From the NCBI GenBank assembly GCA_029959085.1, contig JARWIR010000005.1, positions 6,140,501 to 6,204,500 of the forward strand: DNA of 64,000 nucleotides. Reading direction: 5' to 3'. Both the position numbers and the translations under genes were made by a program. Positions 54,253-64,000 of this stretch are shown piece by piece. The notes beneath the pieces are model-generated. The model saw only the letters and a program-made list of their open reading frames with translations, was not told the DNA's origin and did no database searches. Source of the DNA: Nemophila menziesii. Its lineage: Eukaryota > Streptophyta > Magnoliopsida > Boraginales > Hydrophyllaceae. Numbering within the stretch: position 1 is the first letter of the stretch; each line of letters starts with the position of its first letter.

Positions 54253-56580
54253 GGTGGTGTTTATTTGCACTTGACGAAGTCTTAGTATGATTCATTAAGA
54301 TATTATGTTAATTAAGATTGTTTGTTTTATATATTTATTCAGTACTTAATATCACTTATTATCACTTAAACGGTCAGATATACAAAGAAGTCTGAACATA
54401 AAAAAATATCACTTAATAGATATTTTTATCATTTTTACCCTTAATTCTTCAAATGTCGTTTTATTTTACTATGGTTTTCTGATCGCGGTTAATTTTATCT
54501 CATCTCATTGCTGCAACGTTTCTCTCATCTCCTCTACTCATGTAATTTTTTAGTGCTATTATTTTCTTATTTATTGTGGAATATTAGATTTAGAGATACG
54601 TATTTTATATGTAATTGATTGATTTTATATTTGTGGTTTCGACCAATTTCTTGACTTTTTTTGTTGTGAGCTTCTTTTGCAAAGTTAGATATTTGTTATT
54701 TTTGCATTGTGGTCATGTTTTCCATGTTGTTACATGTGTTGACTCTCATATTAAAGTAGCTTATTTGTTCCGACTGATTTGTATATTCATCCTCAAGAGT
54801 TGAGTTCAAATAATTATTGAATAGTTTGTTGGATTTAGTAGAATCATTAGTAAATTTAATTAGGAATATTCAATAGGTTATGAATCAGGCTATGTTTGTA
54901 AATACCGAACTAGGTTATGAGGGTTTAAGTGATCTGTATTTTTTTATTTGTTGGTTATGATTTTTATTGGACGACTGTAATTATATAAGTAGCAACAATT
55001 TGTAAAAGAAAGAGTTCTATTCATATACAGTAACTTTATATTGATTTTAACAAATTGTTTTTGAACGGCTACTTAACAGTAGTTTTTTTTGTGAGCAGCA
55101 ATTTTTTGGTGAGTTATTATTTGGTGATTACACTTTTCTTACTTGCATCCTTCATCTTTTTATATTAAACCAATTTGATTTATTGTGTTCATATGATCGA
55201 ATTTAGTAAATGAGTGACCTCAATCTATAGCAGGTGGATAAGAATTTTAGCATGATAACATAAGTTAATAGATAGTAATGGAATAGGTGGCTGCATTATG
55301 AACTATGAACAAATTTATAATTGAAAGTTTAGATAAATAAAAAATAGGTCAACTGAGTGGTTTCTGCATAATTTTCATATGGCTGAAAAAATTCACTGTG
55401 GCCACCTATTAAACATGTGCAAGATATTGGTTGGGAGATTATCGACGTCGACGTGTACTAACCAAGTAGGAAAAGTTCAATCATGCGCATGCCAAATTCA
55501 TAAATGTAATCGAACGTGCTTTTGGTGTGTTGAAAGCACGTTTTCCAATTTTGAAGAGAAATGCTCTTTTTTCTATAAAAGTACAAAGGGATATAGTTAC
55601 ATAGTATTTTTCAATGAAAATACACAAGATGAAAATGAAGTAGAATTCGAGATCGAACAAGGTAGAGCACATGGAAGTGTAGAAGATCAACAATTAATGA
55701 CAGATTTGCGAGATGAAATTTCAACCCAACTAATGCAAAGTAACTAGAGAATGATTTTGCTAGCTTGTTTTTATTCATGTTTTTTTATTTGTTGGATAAC
55801 TTAATTAAATTTGTCGAATTTGTTAAACAATTTTCTATAAGACTAGTCATTTTTTCGTGAACAATATATTTTTAAATTTATCTTTGATAAAATAGGTAAG
55901 CAAAGTATCGAGGATATTAATAACAACTCTCACGTGCGATGAGTACAATACAATGATAATGTTATAAAATCCAAACTTCAAGTAAAATGATGAAACAATC
56001 GTGTGTTCCGGTCAATGAAGCCTTAAACTATTGACGAACCTGGTTAATTAGATATTGAAATTAAAGACGTATTTGTTCTCATTTGATCAAAATATTTAAA
56101 ATCTTCAAAAATGTTAACAATACTCTTTTTAAAAAATTAAGTCAAAACTTTACCATTTTTCTTATTCAATTTGCTCACATTTGAATTTGTATTCAATATT
56201 CAAATTAGTGTTCAGTAAATAACAAGCAAACAGATTATACTTAACAATTCAGAGGGTTAAAATAGGTAAAGTAGCATATTCAGATAATGTGTTCAGATAA
56301 TTTTCCAAACATTTTAATTGATTTAGCTTTCAGTATTCATAGTGTATCTTTTAACATATTCAGTGACATTCAGATGTGTATTTAGAGTTCAACACTTATT
56401 AACAAAAAAAATGCCACCTTAATTTGTGTCTGAATGAATTAGACTTTATTTGAAATTTTAATGAAATAGACCAGTTAAAAGTTATTTAAATTTGAATTGA
56501 TTAAGAAAAATAAATTATCTTATTTATTTTATTATATTAATAAAGTAGATTAAAATTTTATTAAGTGTAAACAAATATCT
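53498..56580 (+). mobile_element. Decayed PIF/Harbinger element with X-Y ... X'-Y' ends
   Basis: The left end has X (GGTGTCGTTTG from 53498, duplicated from 54163) and then, after TTA, Y (GGTGGTGTTTATTTGCAC from 54253). The right end has X' closing GCCACC at 56418, TTA at 56419-56421, then Y' fading at about 56580. The arms match the MITE at 38367-38837 in the same order. A broken Harbinger transposase lies inside. The outer TTA repeats are not preserved. Apart from the transposase remnant the interior is AT-rich without genes. Confidence 0.72.
55440..55747 (+). pseudogene. Harbinger transposase C-terminal remnant
   Basis: A frame starting near 55455 reads TK, stop, EKFNHAHAKFINVIERAFGV and then LKARFPILKR, the hallmark end of the DDE_Tnp_4 (PIF/HARBI1-like) transposase, including the Glu of VIERAFG thought to be the third catalytic acid. 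It runs to a TAG near 55600. The C-terminal tail then continues in another frame (EDQQLMTDLRDEISTQLMQ, ending at 55747). At least one stop and one frameshift; the N-terminal two thirds are absent. Confidence 0.75.
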
Positions 56581-56584
56581 GAAA

Positions 56585-57099
56585 ACTCTTTCTTAGATAC
56601 ATGAAAGAAATCACTAACAATAGCCCTTTGAAAATCTATCCATTCTTGAGTTATCAAATATAATATTTCCTTAGGTGGATCTCTAATTAGGAGCCATAGA
56701 AAAGTGTTTATTTTATGAAATCTAGTATGTCCCCTTTTAAGTTTATCTTCACTTGATCTTTCATTTTTTTAAATCATCTTTCTAAATTTAATTATTATAT
56801 TTTTATGATTACTTTATTGTTTATATGAAAAAATATAGATTATGTTTTACAATATACAGATTTATGGTGTAGTTAAGCTAAAAAGTAGGTAATATTGAAA
56901 TCTATAGTATAATCATTGCATAATGAGGGAGGATTCAAGATATTTTTCTATATTTGAAAATTTAAAAAATAGTAAAGTTAAGGAAGAATTTGGGAAAGAT
57001 AAATATATTTTGGAAAAATGAAATTCTATTTTTTCAAAAGTTTTTTTTACACTGAAATTGTCATAAATCTTTTGTTATCTTGTTTTTTTCTCTAAACAG
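56585..57099. other. AT-rich intergenic DNA
   Basis: No feature recognised. Confidence 0.45.
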
Positions 57100-57925
57100 G
57101 TTTAGACGGGGTTGACACTATAAATATAAATCTTGGAAACAGAACCTGATACACTAGGGTATCGGTTTACAAAAATATATGAAGGGACGAAATAGACATA
57201 GTGAAACATAGAAAATGTGGTGGCGTATGTCATGATAACTTTTTGGAATATTTGGAAACATAAAATAAAAGTTACCCATGAAAATGCAAAAACGGGGATG
57301 CAAAGTGTTATTTTGGCGGTCCAAGTGGGTATGATTGATCTGTTTGGGCATGAATGGGACATGCTTCCTCCTTAACCGCAGAGCCACGACAAGGTACCAA
57401 TATTAAGCCCCGGTCACGAAATAAACTTTTTGGGACACAAACAAGTTTTACTTGTGACGCATCTTTCGAATCTAAAACTAACAAAACGGTATTGAAATCG
57501 TACAACAAGACACACAAACAAAACATAGAACAATTTTTCGAAGATGATCTGGACGGACTTAGCAGCAGAAGATGAATCAATTGCGGCATTTGAAGCTGCT
57601 AAAATGGGGTTACAAGAGACATGGAATGAAACGATCATATGCTTGGATAACCTTGATCTGATTCAAGGTATCAAGTCGTTGCCAGCTGCGTGGTGGAAAG
57701 TCAAGTCGTATGTCAAGCGGATCGACCAATATGCGGGAGAACATGAAAATATGTTCTTCAAGTATTTGCGGAGAAGACTAAACAGGATGTTGGACCATAC
57801 CGTGCGTAAAGCTAGGCAAAGTACCGAACCAGATCGGAAGAAGGACATCTTACACTGACCTATCAGTTTACAATGTTTAGGATTGGCTGACCTGACTTGG
57901 CTTGGCGCCTGTTTTACGTTGTCCA
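57100..57925 (+). pseudogene. 5'-truncated LINE fragment, RNase H end
   Basis: ITFWNIWKHKIK at about 57232-57270 and the RNase H frame 57544-57858 (AAFEAAKMG, CLDNLDLIQGI, SLPAAWWKVKSYVKRI) match the end of the 47551-52989 LINE lineage, especially the fragment at 43270-44617. Stops and frameshifts separate the pieces and the first catalytic segment lies in another frame. It ends TTGTCC plus A residues at about 57917-57925. No target duplication identified. Confidence 0.75.
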
Positions 57926-58641
57926 AAAAAGAAGATTGAGAAAAAGAAATTCAAGTAAATTTTTTTGTATTTTTTTCGTTTTTAAAGAAATGACCACCTA
58001 TTAAAATCATAGTTCTAAAATAATTATTGAGTTATAACATCAAGATATTTTTTATTATTTTTTTATAATTATTCTTATTTAAATATTGATATTTATATTT
58101 TTATTATATTATTTAAGATATCAAAAATATCTTTTAAATTGATAATTTAATAAGCAAGAAGTGTTTTTTTGCTCAAAGTAAAAAAGAATTCAATCATTAT
58201 ATTTTTAAATGTTATAAAAGATTAAGTAAATAATTATTTAGGAATAAAATATATATTATGTCAAAGAGGGTGCTTTCCCATTCTACCTTTCTCTGTGCAT
58301 AATATATAGGTATATACTCTTAAAAATGTATGGCTATGTTCCTTTCTGAGATGTTCATAATTCATTTGGTTAGCTTAAAAGGTTAGCGCATGTATTAACT
58401 CTTTGAACTTTAAGAATACCTGAATTTCCTTTTTTGGTTATTGGGCACAAACAAATGGGGCGATTATGCATTAAATCCTACTAGTACTACTATGAGTATG
58501 AATAACAACGTTAAAAGAATTTCACACCTTCCAAAATTTCTTTCTTTTCCACATGAAACTTTTGTTCCCTCCTTTTTCTCGAGCCCTCGATTCTCAGAAA
58601 GACATTAGCCAATTACACTTTTAGCCTTTACCTTTAGTGGA
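57926..58641. other. AT-rich intergenic DNA
   Basis: No gene or element recognised. Confidence 0.45.
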
Positions 58642-58654
58642 TCTTAAAGGTTTT

Positions 58655-58671
58655 TTTTTTTTTTGGACATT
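58655..58671 (-). mobile_element. Minimal LINE scar (AATGTCC plus poly-A)
   Basis: The 17-bp insert is flanked by perfect 13-bp repeats TCTTAAAGGTTTT at 58642-58654 and 58672-58684. On the minus strand it reads AATGTCC followed by ten A residues, the same 3' end as 31357-31370. Confidence 0.75.
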
Positions 58672-58684
58672 TCTTAAAGGTTTT

Positions 58685-60194
58685 ATACTCCATTATATAC
58701 TCTCCCCAAGGATTTCCTCAGCCCGCAGCCACCAAAAATTATTGTGCTGCCCTAACTGCCCGAGCCTTTTTGGTGAATTCAAAGGGGATTTTTTTCGATT
58801 CGCGCCAAAAGAAAAGAGCCCACGAAAGGCGGGGTTATTCTGCTTTCCATTCCTTTCACCTTTTGGTGGTGCAAACAATGCACACTCTTCTTTTTAGTAC
58901 TACTAATAAATCTGTTATTCTTTCCTATTAGTGATTGGGAAAATGTTTTTCTTTTTAAACTACTAGTAATAGGAAACACTTTAAAACAACTTATCATAAG
59001 GTTAATAAGGGTACATCGGTCTCATTAGTCACCTTAATTTGTTACAAAATATTTTAGTGGCTGCAATATTCAAAATTAATTAAAAGTAACTGTATCAAAA
59101 TATACAGAAAAAATATATTTTTATTGTGATAACAATTTTTTTATTGAAATTTTTAAACACTAACTCATCAAAACATGTATGTATAATATCACCATTTTAA
59201 TTAGAATCCACCAACTTATATGTCATACACTATTACATCATATCAGGATTTATTTTAAAAAATTTGAAATATCGTGATTAACTTCATAACATGTAATTAT
59301 TCTTTAAAAAAAATGATATATCTCAAGATTTTAACAGAAGTTGAAATTGTATTGTCACGATGTTATGTATCATAATATTTTTGCAACTGTTGTCGATTTT
59401 GGAAGAGATTCTTGTGATAGTTAGAACCCCCCCCCCCCCCCCCCCCCCACTATTTCTCCTTCTACAAGTTCATATTAAGTAGAAGAACAAGTATGTGCAA
59501 CAAAATGGATGGTCATACAAGTTGTATCTCATGTGATACATTCTTATTCAGTATTTATTTTTTATATTGAACTTTAGTTTATGATATTATTACTCCATGG
59601 GGCTTAAATACCCTTTTTCAAGACCCAAGTACTCTCACCTAATCTATTATTCTTACTGAAATCTATTAGTAAGATTTAACACTATGAACCTATTTTTCCA
59701 CTACCCATTGTACCATTAAAAGTTTTTTTCCTACTACGTATATACTAAATCGGGTAATAAATACATATAAATCAAGACTTACCTACAAACCCAAAGCAGA
59801 GTCAGTCCTGTCGAGTTTTGGGCCCTGAGCGAAAATTTTAAATTAGGCCTTCCTATAAGAAAAAATAAAATAAAAAATATAATATTGTATTCATTTAAAT
59901 TAAGATACTATATTGTTAAACTAATTTTTCATTAAAATATAATATTACATAACAAAAAATTTTGGGGTCTCGTTAAAACCTTGTATGAGGAAAACCCAAT
60001 GAAGATAAAACCTCAAACGAAGGAAAAAGAGTACCCCCCCTACAAATATTACAACGGAAAAAATAAACACTCTAAATTTTCATTAAATCACAAGAATTTC
60101 AACTTTAAAAAAAAAACATTAATTCTTCTATCTTCTCCATACTAGTACACCATCAGTCCATCACCATGTACCTACAAAATATCAAAGGATAAAG
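58685..60194. other. Intergenic DNA, including hAT-element 3' flank
   Basis: 58685-58900 is less AT-rich but shows no gene. The part from about 59805 (minus-strand GGGCCCAAAACTCGACAGGA) probably belongs to the transposon carrying the hAT pseudogene that follows. Confidence 0.4.
59427..59448. repeat. C22 homopolymer
   Basis: Twenty-two consecutive C residues, a potential G-quadruplex on the minus strand and a likely site of length variation or sequencing error. Confidence 0.95.
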
Positions 60195-60843
60195 TTAAAT
60201 AAGACGTCTTCTTATAGTAGTTTTTGAAGCAAAATCATCAATAATATCATCAAATTTAATAGTTTCTAACATATTTTTCTCAATACACAGTATTGCTAAA
60301 TCATTTAATCTATCTTGAGTCATGGTCGTCCTCAAGTAAGATTTTAATAATTTTAGTTTTGAAAAACTTATTTTTGCTGAAGCCACCGTCACATGTAGTA
60401 TTAATAAAATCCTATAAGCAATCATTACATATAGAAACATATCTATTTTCTTAACAAACTATAATATTTGGACTGATGACCATGGTTTATTTCTATTATA
60501 TGATTCACTTTGCAACATCACCTGTAACACTTTTAATTCTGAACACAAAAAATTAGCATCAACATTAGAAGCATTATTATTTTTTAAAGCATTTTCAAGA
60601 TTTACACAAGATTTCATCAACTCAATATCATCCAATGAAATTAACTTTTCTACATCAAACAAAAATCCAAAAATCGTTTCAAAATATGTCATTGTTCAAA
60701 CCTATTATTCAATTGATTTAGAGAAATATCAACAATTACAATAAAATAGTCAATTCTAAAACATTCTTCAGGTGATTGACTTTCTTTTTCGGTACAAGAA
60801 CTTTCATCAAAATGTCTTTATCGACGAATTTTACGTTTTTGGG
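60195..60843 (-). pseudogene. hAT-family transposase C-terminus (zinc-finger MYM-type 1-like)
   Basis: The minus strand from about 60843 reads RHFDESS...SPEECFRIDYFIVIVDISLNQLNNRFEQ, then FGFLFDVEKLISLDD, then AYRILLILHVTVASAKISFSKLKLLKSYLRTTMTQDRLNDLAIL and IIDDFASK. This is the end of plant hAT transposase-like proteins with the hAT dimerisation domain. It has an early TAA, a frameshift near 60690 and an in-frame TAG at 60458-60456. The zinc finger and catalytic N-terminal part are not in the window upstream, so it is a truncated relic. Confidence 0.8.
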
Positions 60844-61035
60844 TAAACACTGGTTCAATATCTATATATCCGAGGGTTAGACCTGTAAGATTTTAGTGGC
60901 TCATATAGAGGAAAAAATATTCACAATTTCTTTTATAAGATATAAAACTAGTTTTCAAAACCCTATAACTCAAGCATCTATATCTTATTTGTTTATATTT
61001 AAATATCGGAGAGATACTTTGGACTCGGTGTCAGT

Positions 61036-61100
61036 GATACGGTTCGAACTTGTACCGCTTAAAAGAAGTTTCAAGGCTCTGGCCAGTTGAGCTAATTATA
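61036..61100 (-). ncRNA. tRNA-derived SINE-like head
   Basis: On the minus strand TAGCTCAACTGG (61094-61083) resembles the pol III A-box and AGTTCGAACC (61050-61041) the B-box, about 35 bp apart as in tRNA-derived SINEs. A cloverleaf with a paired acceptor stem cannot be formed, so it is not a functional tRNA. The 3' end and target duplication were not found. Confidence 0.42.
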
Positions 61101-61889
61101 TTTGATTTTTGAATATGATTATTGGATAACTTATTCTTTAAGTAATATATTATTGTCAACCTTGACAGTAAAATCAATGAGCATTACTATATATCATACT
61201 CAGTTGTTTCACCTTTGTTTGGCATTCTATGTGTTAGTTTATGTGGCACTAAATAAAAATATTGAAAATAAATAAGTAAGAAAGAGGAATGATTTGATTG
61301 ATTATTCAAACCTCTATATAAAAGATAATATAGAAATGAATAAAATAAGGTGATATAGTACTACTATATCTTTACTCCTGATAAATTTAAGCTTTTATTC
61401 ACTGTCCTCTTTTTTCATTTTTTTTTTTTCCAAATTTGTTTACTTTACTCGAAGACCTGCTAAAAGTCTGAAAAAAACCAATTTTAACAATATGGGCTTT
61501 TGAGATAGGCAAAAAGGCTACTCTGCTTACAAGATCATATAAAATTTATTGGGTTGAGTTTTATCCTCAAAGTCCAGCAGTGAATGTGAAATTTCATCTA
61601 TAAATGAACGGGTTACTGTCTCAGGCCCAGTTTGACTCAATAGACTAGTCCATCAAAAATGTTCCAATACTTTTTACTTTCTTCAGTTTTAGTTTTTCAA
61701 ATTTGTAAAGACGAAAAACTCATTTTTATATAAGCTTTGTTGGAAAAACGGCCCATTTCATAAGAATAATCTTTTTTTTTTTATAACAATATATCACATT
61801 TCAAAACAAAATAAAATGATCTTTTTTCTATTTTATCTTTATTCTTAAAAATTATAAGTATAATTTTTGATTTACTATAATAGGCCATT

Positions 61890-61938
<49 letters not shown>

Positions 61939-63584
61939 TAGAATTGCTTAAAAAAATTATCAGACAGTGGTTACAATTTATGATACTTTTATTATTTTAT
62001 TTTAAAAGAACTATTGCACAAGAAATACCTCAAGTAAGAATTAATTTCCTCTCATTTCAACTATTATTTTTTTGGTCCATAAAAAACTACATATATTTTG
62101 CTTTTTCTTTTTCTTTCCCATAAAAAGAGTTGTTTGAGTTATGGAGCTTTCCATTACTCATTGTTTTTTTTAAAAAGACGGTGTCTTTTATGGGTAAGAG
62201 TGTAAGGTAGAAGGTGCATATTGGACATTAACCCTTATTAAAATGCTAGATATATTAAAAGAGTCCTTACATTTTATTATAATTAAAATGTCATAGCATT
62301 TAAATTCAATATAAAAACATCATTTTTGTGTTTTGTTTTAATACATACGAAGGTCACTTTGACTTGGAATCATTTTGGTTCCAATAAGATTGAAACCAAA
62401 GTCTCTTAATCTCTACAGAGTAATTTAACCACTAGATCAACTATCAATGTTTCATTGTATTTTCCTATCTTTTCTTATTTTTTAGTTTTTTTTATCAAAG
62501 AAATAACAAAACTAAAAGTACTTACATAGTCTTATCTTTGTCATGAGATGTATAAATGCAAAAACAACTAGGTATACATTTTAGATCGCATCAGTTCGAA
62601 TTCCTTACTAAATCAAACTCACTTCGATTTTAGGTAATACTTTTTTACGCCCATTTCTTAAATTCGCGTCCTACACTAGTCTAGTTATCAAACATGTTCC
62701 CTATTTTGATATCCTACGTTTTTCAGTTGCCGGAAAAAATAAAGATACCATTCTTTATTATCTGATAATTAACCAACGAGTATTGGAGACCCCTCCTGAA
62801 AATTCAAAAACCCCAACACTCTATTATATCCACGTAGATTTAAAAATAAATCTCAATTGAAATCTATTATTTTCATATCACATTTACTTTATCTAATATA
62901 TATTATAACCCTTGACCCTAAAATCAAAACATTTCGCTCATATTTTAACCCCCCCCCTTTGTAGGATTTCGTTCAAAACAAATATGGTGGTCGTTCTTCG
63001 AACGTAGATTGTGGTGTAGGAACCCTAGGGTATCTAAAGTGTCGGAACCCTAGCTTCGTTGTGGGTCGACGGAGGAGTCAAATACAGTGGAAGTGGATTT
63101 TGGAGTAGCTTAGCAATGGTGAGCTTAATGGTCCGAGCAATTTATATGATTATGGAGATTTGAAAAGCTAGTGTTTCGACAATGACGACGGTCGTGGTGT
63201 TTTATGGATCCAACAAGTTTCGTAGTCATGGTTGTGAGTGTGATGACATGGTGGTTCGTAGCTTCGAAAACGTTCGTGGACATGGCAAATTCACAAGCAT
63301 GATGGTTTGTGGATACGACGTCGTGGATCTATGAATTTTAAACTTATAGTGATGGATTTACTCATTAATTTTGATGGTGGTGGTGGTTCAAGATCTAGTC
63401 GGAGAGTTAGGGTGGTGAAAGCTCTTGAAAATGATGATCAGAGACCATGGTTGTTATCGATTGTCTTTTTAAAGCAGATGATGATGTCAATTGGACAGGC
63501 TACTGACGTCATCACCAACAATAAATAATTTTTGTAGATTTGTAACAACTCTAGTTATTAGTTTTACATGATAATTTTGAAATA
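61101..63584. other. Intergenic DNA
   Basis: Mostly AT-rich. 62980-63540 is richer in G, with repeated GTGGT, TCGTGG and GGATC words and short open frames (for example 63307-63528), but no protein was recognised. Confidence 0.4.
61892..61937. repeat. (TA)n microsatellite
   Basis: About 23 uninterrupted TA units. Confidence 0.95.
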
Positions 63585-64000
63585 GTCATGATTCTAAATT
63601 CCTCCTAACCCACTTCCTGATGGACTTAAGTGGCGACCTCACTATTACCAGGGGACTTAACTAAGGTGCTCCTACGCCACTAGGTTCTTAGATGAGACTG
63701 GCATGTAAATAATAATCGATGATTAAATCAAACCCTAATGACTATCTAGTTAGGCAATCCCTTTCGGATCACTACCGCACACTAGACGCTTATGTGGAGT
63801 TTCAATAATTAGACACCCCTTCTGTGTGACCATTGAACTACTATTAATGGGGCAGTCTATACTTGTGCACTACCAAGAATCACGGTCAATAAATTAAAAC
63901 ACATAAAACAGATATATGGTTATGAAGCTAGAATTACTTTAAAGGGGTTTCCCAAATAACATAAACACAAATTAAAAATTAGAAATTAGAAATAAAAAAT
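63585..64000 (-). repeat. Partial LTR, copy E, cut by window edge
   Basis: Matches solo LTR copy C from its position about 24905 on: ATTACCAGGGGACTTAACTA, CCTACGCC(G/A)CTAGGTTCTTA, AACCCTAATGACTATCTAG, TTTCAATAATTAGACACC. The first 400 bp of the family (plus-strand order) are missing, and the copy continues beyond the window. Confidence 0.75.

Noticed and set aside
58637..58997. Overlapping short open frames on both strands
   Set aside because: Part of one overlaps the LINE scar and T tract; no domain or conserved composition.
61036..61100. Functional tRNA gene
   Set aside because: A- and B-box-like motifs are present but no paired acceptor stem or anticodon arm can be drawn.
62389..62442. 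Second SINE-like head on the minus strand
   Set aside because: The A-box-like TTGATCTAGTGG is suggestive, but the B-box match is poor and no tail or target duplication was found.

Overview
This is a gene-poor stretch of a plant nuclear genome. Base composition is AT-rich, the retroelements are plant types (Sirevirus-like copia, L1-clade LINEs with an RNase H tail, PIF/Harbinger, hAT), and one recognisable host gene encodes a plant-specific SIAMESE-RELATED (SMR) cyclin-dependent kinase inhibitor. It looks eudicot; the species cannot be told from the sequence.

Layout. 1-8702: two tandem minus-strand units of a pol-less Sirevirus-like LTR retrotransposon that share an LTR; the complete unit has a 1386-bp LTR at each end, gag, an env-like-position ORF and several polypurine tracts, and the second unit runs off the left edge. 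8703-31660: intergenic DNA with a 5'-truncated LINE (10733-12130, 16-bp target duplication), a family of about 1.56-kb LTRs (two are solo LTRs with perfect 5-bp target duplications), a diverged copia-like LTR, RNase H remnants, microsatellites, and the SMR gene at 29364-29672 with two E2F-type motifs around a TATA-like element. 31679-37927: a full-length LINE with both ORFs open and a 16-bp target duplication. 38367-38837: a compact PIF/Harbinger-type MITE with an interleaved arm order. 39369-46900: LINE fragments, a 22-bp minisatellite and a possible orphan exon. 47551-52989: a second full-length LINE with both ORFs open. 53181-56580: an old Harbinger element with a broken transposase; its left end carries a 407-bp direct duplication interrupted by 259 bp copied from about 7 kb away. 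57100-64000: another LINE fragment, an hAT transposase pseudogene, a tRNA-derived SINE-like head, poly-C and TA tracts, and part of another LTR.

How the parts relate. Apart from SMR, the coding capacity belongs to transposons. Both intact LINEs encode an ORF1 and an EN-RT-RNase H ORF2 joined by the same ATGA stop/start overlap, and at least four tiny poly-A scars with target duplications look like abortive products of such machinery. The Sirevirus-like units would need pol supplied in trans. The most unusual structures are the templated duplication whose edge lies exactly at a Harbinger TTA junction, the X-Y-X'-Y' arm order shared by two Harbinger elements, and the set of minimal LINE scars.
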